This document shows, piece after piece, positions 35,631 through 43,476 of a stretch of DNA of 64,000 bases. The translations under genes were made by a program, and so were the position numbers. The notes beneath the pieces were generated by a model. It had not been told where the DNA came from and searched no databases. It was given only the letters and a program-made list of their open reading frames with translations. The DNA is from Paenibacillus campinasensis. Lineage in GTDB: Bacteria > Bacillota > Bacilli > Paenibacillales > Paenibacillaceae. The stretch lies in assembly GCF_002272015.1 (NCBI RefSeq), contig NZ_NPBY01000015.1, positions 18,413 through 82,412 on the forward strand, given 5' to 3'. How positions within the stretch are numbered: the first letter of the stretch is position 1; each line of letters opens with the position of its first letter.

Positions 35631-36260
35631 ATGATATTTATTCGTTATGAAAATTGGAAGAGTTATCTGCGTTACTATCCGGTAACCACTCTTCTGTTAA
35701 TTGCCAATCTCGTCATGTTCATCATTACGTCTTTTGATGGCGGATCAAGAAATTATGTAACGCTGCTGAAGTATGGCGCCGCATCGGATTTGCCGCAGGT
35801 TAGCGGGGAGCTGTGGCGCTTATTCACCGCGATGTTCCTCCATAACGGATTTGACCATCTGCTGTTCAACAGTTTTGCACTGCTTGTATTCGCACCGCCT
35901 CTGGAGCGGATCATGGGCAGCTGGAAATACGTATTGCTTTACCTGGCGAGCGGCGTGCTGGGCAATGCGATCGGGCTTGCTTACTACACCCAGCAGTTGG
36001 ACCGGTACACCTTCCTCGTCGGGGCCTCAGGCGCGATCTATGGCGTATATGGCGCCTATCTGTATATCGCGCTGTTCCAGCGTCATGTGATGGATGAGGC
36101 GTCGCGCAAAATGCTGTACACGCTGCTTATTATCGGGGTTGTTTTCTCTTTTGCCCCGGGAATCAGCATGGCAGGTCATATCGGTGGATTGATCGGCGGA
36201 TTCTTTATATACGGGCTGATGATTCGTCTGTTCAAGACGCGAACTTCAGATATGCCGTAG
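35631..36260 (+). CDS. Rhomboid family intramembrane serine protease
   Basis: This 209-residue protein has six membrane helices. The catalytic Ser133 lies in LVGASGAIYG and the catalytic His183 in MAGHIGGLIGG. The loop-1 region WRLFTAMFLHNGFDHLLFNSFAL, with the conserved HxxxxHxxxN-like pattern, is present. Rhomboids cut membrane proteins inside the bilayer; the substrate here is unknown. The start is the ATG at 35631, 5 nt after GGGAGG. The frame continues upstream but lacks family features. Confidence 0.93.
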   Translation: MIFIRYENWKSYLRYYPVTTLLLIANLVMFIITSFDGGSRNYVTLLKYGAASDLPQVSGELWRLFTAMFLHNGFDHLLFNSFALLVFAPPLERIMGSWKYVLLYLASGVLGNAIGLAYYTQQLDRYTFLVGASGAIYGVYGAYLYIALFQRHVMDEASRKMLYTLLIIGVVFSFAPGISMAGHIGGLIGGFFIYGLMIRLFKTRTSDMP

Positions 36261-36333
36261 TGCCGCAATTGGTTGGAAAAGTTGCAGGATATACTAAGTT
36301 TTCTAGGGAAATGAGAATGGAGCGATCAAGATC

Positions 36334-37266
36334 GTGGAATTAAGACAGTTGCAATACTTTGTAAAGGTTGCGCAAAAGGAACACGTTACCCAAGCGGCAG
36401 AGGAGCTGCATGTGGCCCAGTCGGCAGTCAGCAGGCAGATTCATCAGCTGGAAGAAGAGCTGGGTGTGAATCTGTTCATGCAGAAGGGACGGAACTTGCA
36501 GTTAACTCCGGTAGGCCAGCTATTTTGCAAACGGGTGGAAGGCATCATGAAGGATCTGGACCGGGCTGTGATGGAAATTCATGAGTTTCTGGACCCTGAA
36601 CAAGGGGAGGTTCGGATTGGATTTCCCCACAGTCTGGGCATTCATCTTATACCGTCCATCGTAGCCGAATTTCGGAAGAAGTACCCGAATGTGAAATTTC
36701 GGTTCAAGCAGGGGATGTTTCCAACATTGATACGCGATGTCATCTCGGCTGAGGTGGATCTTGCTTTCGTATCGCCATTTCCGGACCGCCATGATCAGGT
36801 GGATGGGGATGTGGTGCTGACAGAGGAGCTGTTCGCGATTCTGCCGCCCAACCATCCGCTTGCGGGTGAGGAGTCGATCAAGCTGGAGCAATTGAAGGAA
36901 GAGCGCTTTGTGCTCTTCAGCAAGGGCTATTCGTTGCGGCCGATTGTATGGCATGCCTGCCTTGAAGCGGGATTCACGCCGAAAATCGCCTTTGAAGGCG
37001 AGGAAACCGATACGATACGCGGCCTGGTTGCGGCGGGCATGGGTGTAAGCCTGCTGCCGGAGATGGCGCTCTTTCAGACGAACCCGCTCCAGCCTGCGAG
37101 GGTTCGCATCTCAGAGCCGAAGGTGACGCGCTCAATCGGTCTTATTCACCGGGCTGATGAAAAGCTCCCTCCCGTAGCCCAGGCATTTCGGAAGTTTCTG
37201 CTTCAATACTTTGGCCTGGATGCGACTTCCAAGGAGACTCAGAAAAAACCGAAAAGTCCATCATAG
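36334..37266 (+). CDS. LysR-family transcriptional regulator, GltC-like
   Basis: This 310-residue regulator has the N-terminal winged helix-turn-helix MELRQLQYFVKVAQKEHVTQAAEELHVAQSAVSRQI and a periplasmic-binding-type effector domain (about 90-295). The segments LDPEQGEVRIGFPHSLGIHLIP and GEETDTIRGLVAAGMGVSLLPE closely resemble B. subtilis GltC, the activator of glutamate synthase. That suggests nitrogen or carbon sensing, consistent with the amt operon 1.6 kb away. No gltAB is in the window. The GTG at 36334 is the likely start, with GGAG about 11 nt upstream. Confidence 0.85.
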   Translation: MELRQLQYFVKVAQKEHVTQAAEELHVAQSAVSRQIHQLEEELGVNLFMQKGRNLQLTPVGQLFCKRVEGIMKDLDRAVMEIHEFLDPEQGEVRIGFPHSLGIHLIPSIVAEFRKKYPNVKFRFKQGMFPTLIRDVISAEVDLAFVSPFPDRHDQVDGDVVLTEELFAILPPNHPLAGEESIKLEQLKEERFVLFSKGYSLRPIVWHACLEAGFTPKIAFEGEETDTIRGLVAAGMGVSLLPEMALFQTNPLQPARVRISEPKVTRSIGLIHRADEKLPPVAQAFRKFLLQYFGLDATSKETQKKPKSPS

Positions 37267-37276
37267 ATGCATGAAA

Positions 37277-37326
37277 AAAGAAGGGAAGCGATCCTGCAGC
37301 TTGCGCTGCGAGAATCGCTTCCCTCT
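37277..37326. terminator. Bidirectional terminator
   Basis: GGGAAGCGAT and ATCGCTTCCC enclose a GCAGCTTGCGCTGC inner hairpin. It lies between the convergent LysR-type and YugP-type genes. Confidence 0.88.
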
Positions 37327-37368
37327 TTCGTATATGCAATGACCGGAATCATTGTTGCAGTTAGATCC

Positions 37369-38049
37369 TTATTCGCGATTGCTGGTGAAGATCATAATGT
37401 AACGAATCAGCTCAAGCAAGGAGATCAGCGCTGCAGCCACATACGTCAGGGCAGCTGCGTTCAGCACTTTCGCTACGCCGCGCTCTTCGTCATTGGCGAT
37501 GTATCCTTCTTGGATCATCAACTGGCGAGCACGGTTGCTGGCGTTAAATTCGACCGGCAGTGTCACGAGCTGGAAAGCCACGGCAGCGGAGAAGAAGATG
37601 ATCCCGAGGCCGATGAGATTCATGGCGCCAAACAGGAAGCCAGCAATGAGCAGGAACGGTGCAATACCAGAGGCAATGTTCACGACCGGGAACATTTTGT
37701 GGCGGGCAACCAGCATCGGGTAATGTTCCTGGTGCTGGATGGCATGGCCAACCTCGTGACAGGCAACCGCTACGGCGGAGATGGAGCGCTCGTAGTATAC
37801 CGGTTCAGACAGGCGGACAACCCGGTTGATCGGATCATAGTGGTCAGACAACGTGCCTGGAACCGGCTCGACAGGAACATCATGCAGGCCGTTGGCGTCC
37901 AGCAAACGTCTGGCGGCGTCGTAGCCTGTCATCCCGGTGCTTGTTCCGACTTCAGCCCATTTCTTAAAGGTGCCCTTGACGCGGAATTGAGCCCACATCG
38001 AGAAGATAAAAGCGATAATAATCAAAACGAACATGCCGTCAAAGTACAT
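37369..38049 (-). CDS. YugP-type membrane zinc metallopeptidase
   Basis: This 226-residue protein has an N-terminal membrane helix and further helices near residues 115-165 and 195-215. The zinc motif is VAVACHEVGHAIQH (about 95-108). The substrate-side segment GTLSDHYDPINRVVRLSE is typical of the neutral zinc metallopeptidase family (Pfam 04298). Its physiological substrate is unknown. It lies 41 nt downstream of the MerR gene on the same strand and is probably co-transcribed. Confidence 0.9.
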   Translation of the reverse strand: MYFDGMFVLIIIAFIFSMWAQFRVKGTFKKWAEVGTSTGMTGYDAARRLLDANGLHDVPVEPVPGTLSDHYDPINRVVRLSEPVYYERSISAVAVACHEVGHAIQHQEHYPMLVARHKMFPVVNIASGIAPFLLIAGFLFGAMNLIGLGIIFFSAAVAFQLVTLPVEFNASNRARQLMIQEGYIANDEERGVAKVLNAAALTYVAAALISLLELIRYIMIFTSNRE

Positions 38050-38090
38050 TTATCATACCCCCATATTCAGTATATTGTGAGACTGGCATT

Positions 38091-38546
38091 TCATGACATG
38101 GACGTGAACTGATTGATCAGGATCTGCAAAGATTGGATGCAAGCAGCCCCTTTGGGAAGAATGCTGGCCAGTGCCTGACGCTTCTGACTAGGCTTCATTT
38201 CACGCAGGATCGGGCTTAGCTCCTTCACTTCGCGTTCGAGCTGCTTTAGATGAATTTCAAGTTGAGTGAGCTTGTCGGTCATATCCTGATCTCCGCCGAG
38301 TGATCGCCACTGCTCTAGCCTCTCCTTGATCTCATCTAATGTATATTTCTCCTGCTTCAATTGATTAATACGTTTGAGCGTATCTAACGTTTCAGTGCTA
38401 TACAGCCGGTAGTTCTTCATGGTTCGCTTCTCCGGTGCAATCAGACCGAGCTTCGTATAATAATCGATGGTTCTTTCACTGATTCCGGCAGCCTTCGCAA
38501 GTTCGCCAATCCGAAAAAGATTGGTGCTTGCACTCATAGTCCCCAT
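38091..38546 (-). CDS. MerR-family transcriptional regulator
   Basis: This 151-residue regulator has the MerR winged helix, FRIGELAKAAGISERTIDYYTKLGLI (about 11-36), then YRLYSTETLDTLKRINQLKQEKYTLDEIKERL. A coiled-coil dimerisation helix follows (about 85-115). The C-terminal part has one cysteine (GAACIQSL) but no multi-Cys metal site, so the effector is unknown. It is not GlnR itself: the RQIRYYE motif of that group is absent. GAGG lies 9 nt before the ATG at 38546. It probably governs the YugP gene or the divergent amt region. Confidence 0.85.
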   Translation of the reverse strand: MGTMSASTNLFRIGELAKAAGISERTIDYYTKLGLIAPEKRTMKNYRLYSTETLDTLKRINQLKQEKYTLDEIKERLEQWRSLGGDQDMTDKLTQLEIHLKQLEREVKELSPILREMKPSQKRQALASILPKGAACIQSLQILINQFTSMS

Positions 38547-38738
38547 TTCTTCTCACCTCACAGGCCTTGAGTAATTGTCATGAATGAAACTGCAGTTTCC
38601 CTATCATTAAAGATACATGATTCGGAACCATACAGTCAAACGTCATGCTTCTACCTTTAATATAGCTGGAATCACGGTCAATGAGAAGTTGTACGATATG
38701 TACTTTTTATGAACTTGATTTGCACTGTAAACGCTTAA

Positions 38739-38755
38739 TGTTATATTTCATTACA
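38739..38755. promoter_or_regulatory. GlnR/TnrA-type operator upstream of the amt promoter
   Basis: TGTTATATTTCATTACA fits TGTNA-N7-TNACA exactly and differs from the fuller TGTNANAWWWTMTNACA consensus at one position. Its centre is about 82 bp upstream of the expected transcription start, a position suited to activation. Confidence 0.8.
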
Positions 38756-38793
38756 TAAAAGACGCTTTTCGGACTTTTTTTCAAAAAAAATCG

Positions 38794-38822
38794 TTGCCAT
38801 TTTGAAATGTCGCCCCTATAAT
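38794..38822 (+). promoter_or_regulatory. SigA-type promoter of amt
   Basis: TTGCCA (38794-38799) and TATAAT (38817-38822) are separated by 17 bp. The promoter lies between two GlnR/TnrA-type boxes. Confidence 0.85.
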
Positions 38823-38843
38823 GACAATATGAAATCAAGGAGA

Positions 38844-38860
38844 TGTTAAGTAAGTTAACA
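38844..38860. promoter_or_regulatory. Second GlnR/TnrA-type box, downstream of the amt promoter
   Basis: TGTTAAGTAAGTTAACA keeps both half-sites of TGTNA-N7-TNACA but has a less AT-rich centre. It lies about 15 bp after the expected start of transcription and before the ribosome site, a position suited to repression. Confidence 0.7.
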
Positions 38861-38878
38861 CAAAGGGGAGTGTAAACC

Positions 38879-40273
38879 ATGAAGAAAAAATGGCTAAGCT
38901 TAATGATCGGATCGCTAGCTTTAGTAGCGTTCCCGGCCAGTGCTTTCGCGTCGGATGCGGGGGCTTCAACTCTGGAACTGACAGGCGGTTTGAACGCATT
39001 GTTCGTCTTCTTGGCGGCATTGCTGGTGTTTTTCATGCAAGCAGGCTTTGCATTGCTGGAGGCAGGTTCGGTCCGCATGAAAAATGCCGGTCACGTGGCA
39101 GGCAAAACGTTCCTGACATTCGGGATTGCCATCCTTGCATTCTGGACATTCGGATTTGGTCTCGGATTTGGTAATGGTAACAGCTTCTTCGGAACCGAGG
39201 GCTTCTTCCTGAGCGGTGACAGCATGGTCGGCTCGTTCGATTCCGTAGCGGGTGATGTGCCGCTGACGATTATGTTCCTGTTCCACCTGTCCTTTGCGGC
39301 AGTATCGCTGGCGATTGCCAGTGGCGGTATGGCTGAGCGTGCGAAGCTGAGCGTATATATCGTCTTCGGATTGCTCTTCACGATTATTATTTATCCGGTT
39401 GTCGCTCACTGGGTATGGGGCGGAGGCTGGCTCCACGCGATGGGCATGCAGGATTTTGCCGGCTCGACGGTTGTTCACCTTACCGGTGCGACAGCGGCTC
39501 TGGTGGCTACCATTCTGCTCAAGCCGCGTCTTGGCAAGTACAACAAAGACGGCAAGCCTAACAGCATTCCTGGTCACAACCAAGTCTTCTCGATTCTCGG
39601 TGTATTCATTATCTGGATTGGCTGGTTCGGATTTAACCCGGGCAGCACGTTGTCCGCATTGATGGACGGGTTCTTCGGCTTCGTGGCGATGAATACGAAC
39701 ATTGCGGCTGCCGCAGGTGCGGTTGCAGCGCTGCTGGTGTCCTGGGCGGTTCTTGGCAAGGCGGATATTCCTAGCATGCTGAACGGTATTCTGGCCGCCT
39801 TCGTTGCCATCACAGGCGCTTGTGCTTTCGTTGAGCCTTGGGCTGCGATCGTGATTGGTGCGGTAGCCGGGATTATCACCTTCTTTACGGCTCAATGGTT
39901 CGACCGCAAAGGTATTGACGATCCGATCTACGCTTTCTCTGTACACGGTGTAGCCGGTATGTGGGGCGCGGTATCCACAGGGTTGTTCGCTTCTCCTCGC
40001 CTGGTCGAGATTACAGAAGTCGGCAAGGCAGGTCTGTTCTACGGCGGTGGCTTTGGTCAGCTCGGCGTACAGATTCTGGGTCTGGTTGGTGCGTTTGCAT
40101 TCGTACTCGTGATTTCGTTCATTATCCTGTATCTGATGAAGATTACGATGGGCATCCGTGTAACGGAGGAAGAGGAATTGATGGGTCTGGATATCAGCGA
40201 GCATGGCACGTATGGTTATCCGGAGCAAATGAAACTGCTGACAGAGTCGGAAGGCAAATCAGCTAAAGCTTGA
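38879..40273 (+). CDS. amt: Ammonium transporter (Amt/MEP/Rh family)
   Basis: This 464-residue ammonium channel has a signal peptide (MKKKWLSLMIGSLALVAFPASAFA) and then eleven membrane helices. Family landmarks are MQAGFALLEAGSVRMKNAGHVAGKTFL, FAGSTVVHLTGATAALVA with the first pore histidine, FNPGSTLSA, and DPIYAFSVHGVAGMWGA with the second pore histidine. It brings ammonium across the cytoplasmic membrane under nitrogen limitation. AAAGGGGAG precedes the ATG. Two GlnR/TnrA boxes flank the promoter. No glnK/P-II gene follows; a DUF294 nucleotidyltransferase gene starts 58 nt later on the same strand. Confidence 0.96.
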   Translation: MKKKWLSLMIGSLALVAFPASAFASDAGASTLELTGGLNALFVFLAALLVFFMQAGFALLEAGSVRMKNAGHVAGKTFLTFGIAILAFWTFGFGLGFGNGNSFFGTEGFFLSGDSMVGSFDSVAGDVPLTIMFLFHLSFAAVSLAIASGGMAERAKLSVYIVFGLLFTIIIYPVVAHWVWGGGWLHAMGMQDFAGSTVVHLTGATAALVATILLKPRLGKYNKDGKPNSIPGHNQVFSILGVFIIWIGWFGFNPGSTLSALMDGFFGFVAMNTNIAAAAGAVAALLVSWAVLGKADIPSMLNGILAAFVAITGACAFVEPWAAIVIGAVAGIITFFTAQWFDRKGIDDPIYAFSVHGVAGMWGAVSTGLFASPRLVEITEVGKAGLFYGGGFGQLGVQILGLVGAFAFVLVISFIILYLMKITMGIRVTEEEELMGLDISEHGTYGYPEQMKLLTESEGKSAKA

Positions 40274-40331
40274 TCCGCATGCGGATAAATGCGTAATTGG
40301 GACATAGTTCTTAGATAAAGGAGGCCGTGGC

Positions 40332-41420
40332 ATGAAACGACACAATTCCGTCCAGCTGTTTCCGGAACTTTCGGAATTGCAGACAGCAGCAACGGCCCGG
40401 CAATTGCGTGAAATGCGGATCATCTGTCAAAATAAGCTGCTGGATATGCGCAGTTCCATGGAGCTTAAAGCATGGGTTGCATCGGTCAATCTGATGCATG
40501 ATCTCATCGGACAGCGCGCTGCAGCGATCTGTGAGCACGACATGTGGGAGGCTGGCTTTGGCCGGCCTCCTGCACGTTATGCTTTTGTTGCATTTGGCAG
40601 CGGTGGCCGTCAGGAAGCGACGCTGTGGAGTGATCAGGATAACGGTATGATTCTGGGCGATGAGTTGAAGGAGGATGAGCTGCCGTTCTTCCGGGAGTTT
40701 GGCCGGCGGCTGGCCGGCATATTGGAGCTTGTGGGCTATCCCAAGTGCTCGGGAAAGGTGATGTGCTCGGAGCCGTTATGGAGCAAGCGGCTTGCGGAAT
40801 GGACGGAGCAGCTGAGGCAATGGACGGATCAGCTGGAATGGGAGCCGGTGCGCAATTTCATCATCGCCTCCGATCTGCGGTTTATCGCTGGGGATCCAGG
40901 GCTGACAGAGGCGTGGATGGAGGCGTACAGGGCCATCGTTGAGCAGCGGCCGGACATCGCCAATGCCATTCTTCGCAACACCGTCAAGCATAAGGCAACC
41001 CTGAACGTGATGGGCCGAATCGTCACCGAGCGCTTTGGCGAACACGCGGGTGAGTTTGATGTCAAGTACGGCATGTACATTCCGCTGGTGAACAGCATCC
41101 GGACGATGGCTTTGCAGCGTGGAATCGTCGAGACCTCGACCTTGAAAAGGATGGAGAAGGTCATTCTGCTCGAAGGCGGGAACCTGCTCCTTGAGAGTGT
41201 GCAGCGTGCTTTCGTCACGGCTTTGCGGTATCGGAACGATACGCCTCATGCCGAGGAGGACGGTCTGGTTGTCAGCAGCGGATACTTGCCGCCGGAGCAG
41301 TTGAAACTTAAAAATGTGCAGTACGAGCTTCGCGACACCCTCGGGGTTGTCCGCCGCATACACCGCTCACTTCAGCGTGAGCACCGCTTAGCGGAAAGAG
41401 CGGAAAGGAGGCACCTATGA
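40332..41420 (+). CDS. DUF294 nucleotidyltransferase-like protein (GlnD-related fold)
   Basis: This 362-residue cytoplasmic protein has a polymerase-beta-type nucleotidyltransferase motif, GSGGRQEATLWSDQDN (residues 89-104), with the metal-binding Asp101 and Asp103. A helical N-terminal part precedes it, and a DUF294 C-terminal substrate-binding-like domain follows (about 210-355). CBS and cNMP domains found in many relatives are missing. The related GlnD modifies P-II in response to glutamine. GGAGG precedes the ATG. Its stop overlaps the start of the exonuclease gene by 4 nt (ATGA). The protein it modifies is unknown; a role in the amt operon is inferred. Confidence 0.85.
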   Translation: MKRHNSVQLFPELSELQTAATARQLREMRIICQNKLLDMRSSMELKAWVASVNLMHDLIGQRAAAICEHDMWEAGFGRPPARYAFVAFGSGGRQEATLWSDQDNGMILGDELKEDELPFFREFGRRLAGILELVGYPKCSGKVMCSEPLWSKRLAEWTEQLRQWTDQLEWEPVRNFIIASDLRFIAGDPGLTEAWMEAYRAIVEQRPDIANAILRNTVKHKATLNVMGRIVTERFGEHAGEFDVKYGMYIPLVNSIRTMALQRGIVETSTLKRMEKVILLEGGNLLLESVQRAFVTALRYRNDTPHAEEDGLVVSSGYLPPEQLKLKNVQYELRDTLGVVRRIHRSLQREHRLAERAERRHL

Positions 41421-42157
41421 CCGATCCGGTACGCTCTGGAGGGGGCTTCTGGCGCTCGCTTCGCTCCGGCGGCATCAACTCGGCTCTGTCGTCGATGCGC
41501 GGAGCCCAGACGGCACAGCAGATGGCCTTCATCCGTTCCCAAATGAAAGATAACCGCAGGCCGGAGGAGCTGGGAACGCCGCTGGATGAGCTTGAGGTTA
41601 TCGTGTTCGATCTTGAAACGACGGGGTTCAACCATCAGCACGGGGACGAAATACTGTCCTTCGGTGCAATCAAGGTCGTCGGCAACCACGTGCTTGAATC
41701 GGAAACGTTCCATATGATAGTCAACAGCGGCGTGAGGGTGCCTCCGGTCATCACGGAATTGACCGGGATTTCACAGAAGATGGTGGATGATGCGCCGCCT
41801 TTGATGGAGGGGCTGCATGATTTCATGGCTTTTGTCGGGGGCAGGGTTCTTGTCGCGCATGCGGCAGCGCATGACCGCGGCTTCTTGAATGCGGCTCTGT
41901 GGAAAACATCCAAGGTACGATTGACCCACCGATTGCTGGATACGATGATGCTTGCCCAGCGGCTGTATCCGGAGCTGAGGGATTTCAGCCTGGATGAGCT
42001 GCTGCGGCACAAGGGCATCCCAGTGGAAGGGCGTCATCACGCCCTCTCCGATGCCAGCATGACCGCCCGGCTGTGGGCGAATTATATTAGAGAGATTCAG
42101 CACCGCGGCTATGCGGAAACGCTGGGAGATATGTATGTTTATTTAAGCGAAGCATAA
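41417..42157 (+). CDS. DEDDh 3'-5' exonuclease (DnaQ/PolIII-epsilon-like)
   Basis: This 246-residue exonuclease shows VIVFDLETTGF (Asp65, Glu67), the middle VAHAAAHDRGF (Asp153) and the end GRHHALSDA (His208, Asp212), the complete DEDDh set. A 60-residue basic, helical N-terminal extension precedes the domain. Such enzymes cut nucleoside monophosphates from nucleic acid ends. Here the 4-nt overlap with the nucleotidyltransferase gene suggests a linked function. The C-terminus overlaps the convergent JAMM-protease gene by 19 bp. Confidence 0.9.
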   Translation: MTDPVRSGGGFWRSLRSGGINSALSSMRGAQTAQQMAFIRSQMKDNRRPEELGTPLDELEVIVFDLETTGFNHQHGDEILSFGAIKVVGNHVLESETFHMIVNSGVRVPPVITELTGISQKMVDDAPPLMEGLHDFMAFVGGRVLVAHAAAHDRGFLNAALWKTSKVRLTHRLLDTMMLAQRLYPELRDFSLDELLRHKGIPVEGRHHALSDASMTARLWANYIREIQHRGYAETLGDMYVYLSEA

Positions 42158-42675
42158 GGCACAGGCTGGAGATGATATCGCTGCGCCCTGCAATGCGCAG
42201 GGGAAGGGGCCGCTGGCCCGGCGTTGTCATTCAGATGGCCGATGCTGCCTGAATGATCAGGCATCGTCACTTCGTAGGTTGCAAGCTTGAGCCGGAAGCC
42301 GTCGGAGACTCGGAAGGGGGTCCCGATGGCGTAAATCCGGAGCAGGCTCCCGAATGCCTCTAGCTCGGCCAAGTCCTTGGCGGATGGCTCGGGCGGAGTA
42401 TGCGGATGGCTGTGAAACAATCCGACCAGATCCGGTCTCGTCAGGACGACGGATGTCCACTCGGCGGGATGGAGAGTAAATGCATGCAGCGGTTGATCCG
42501 CTGTATTTTTTATGGGGAGAAATTCGGTGACGGTGATGAGGCCGCCGTTCGCGTCGTACCCGAGCAGCACGCCGCAGGCTTCCTCAGGATAGCAGGTCCT
42601 CACATGATCTTCGATCCGCTTCAGAACGGAGCACGGGAATTCAATTCTATGGATGCTGCCGGACGGGTTGCTCAT
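42139..42675 (-). CDS. JAMM/MPN-family metallopeptidase (M67)
   Basis: This 178-residue protein has a complete JAMM zinc site: Glu31/32 in YPEEACGVLLG, then FHSHPH...SAKD with His88, His90, Ser98 and Asp101. Bacterial M67 enzymes process sulfur-carrier or ubiquitin-like proteins. No such carrier gene is nearby, so the substrate is unknown. The start is the ATG at 42675, 4-5 nt after GGAGGA. The last 19 bp overlap the exonuclease gene on the other strand, so the two genes share a 3' end without a separate terminator. Confidence 0.87.
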   Translation of the reverse strand: MSNPSGSIHRIEFPCSVLKRIEDHVRTCYPEEACGVLLGYDANGGLITVTEFLPIKNTADQPLHAFTLHPAEWTSVVLTRPDLVGLFHSHPHTPPEPSAKDLAELEAFGSLLRIYAIGTPFRVSDGFRLKLATYEVTMPDHSGSIGHLNDNAGPAAPSPAHCRAQRYHLQPVPYASLK

Positions 42676-42791
42676 AGTCTCCTCCATTTTCGAAATGATC
42701 TTGTTTTAAAAATGATGGCTTTCAGGGTACAATATAGGATAGGATGTGACAAGTGATAACCTAATAACCTAACGCAAAGGATACTCTACCT

Positions 42792-43343
42792 ATGAAACGT
42801 AATCTGATCATTCTGGCGGTGCTCCTGCTGGCTGCAGGGGCGGTCATATATAATCAGGCCGGGCCGGAAATCAAGGCCGTCTTCATGGAGGAAGCACCTC
42901 TTCCTACCGAAGTGGGAGCCAGGGACGGGCTGCTGGCACCGTCGTTCACGCTGAAAGGCATGGATGATGCGACCTACAGTGCCGGCGGGCAGCGAGACAA
43001 AGCGATCATCGTGAACTTCTGGGCTTCCTGGTGCGATCCCTGCAAGGAAGAAGCGCCGGAGCTGATGAAGCTGGCGGCGAAGTATGAGCAGGATTTGGAC
43101 GTTTATGGGGTCAATGTGACCAAGTATGATAATGAAAAGAACGCACGCGCTTTTGTGGAAGACTACGGATTGACCTATCCGATTCTGTTCGACCCGGATG
43201 GTGAGGTGTACGAGCAGCTGTACAAAGGCAAGGTATTCCCGACCAATGTGCTGATTGACAAAAACGGCGTCATTCAGGAGATCATTCTCGGAGCTCCGCG
43301 GCCGCAGGACCTGGAGAAGAAGGTAGCCAGACTTATTCGTTAA
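42792..43343 (+). CDS. Membrane-anchored thioredoxin-like protein (TlpA/ResA type)
   Basis: This 183-residue protein has one N-terminal anchor (NLIILAVLLLAAGAVIY) and an extracytoplasmic thioredoxin domain with the active site WASWCDPCKEEAPEL (Cys81, Cys84). FPTNVLIDKNGVI contains the cis-proline side. ResA-like proteins reduce apocytochrome c or act in spore-coat disulfide exchange. No cytochrome-assembly genes are adjacent, so the partner is open. A strong terminator follows. Confidence 0.9.
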   Translation: MKRNLIILAVLLLAAGAVIYNQAGPEIKAVFMEEAPLPTEVGARDGLLAPSFTLKGMDDATYSAGGQRDKAIIVNFWASWCDPCKEEAPELMKLAAKYEQDLDVYGVNVTKYDNEKNARAFVEDYGLTYPILFDPDGEVYEQLYKGKVFPTNVLIDKNGVIQEIILGAPRPQDLEKKVARLIR

Positions 43344-43384
43344 TCGCTCGTTGTACTTTTATCACTTTACGTGCCTTTCGCATG

Positions 43385-43431
43385 GAGAAAAAAGCAGGCT
43401 CCTCTGGATGTTGGAGGACCTGCTTTTTTTT
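43385..43431. terminator. Bidirectional terminator before cimA
   Basis: AAAAAAGCAGG-CTCCTC ... GGAGGA-CCTGCTTTTTTTT lies between the convergent thioredoxin-like and cimA genes. Confidence 0.92.
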
Positions 43432-43476
43432 ACGGTTATGCATGACTCATCGCACTCATTCATGTCCGGATCAATC

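Noticed and set aside
38966..40228. 420-codon open frame on the minus strand
   Set aside because: Antisense to amt; composition is rich in Asn/Arg/His without domains.
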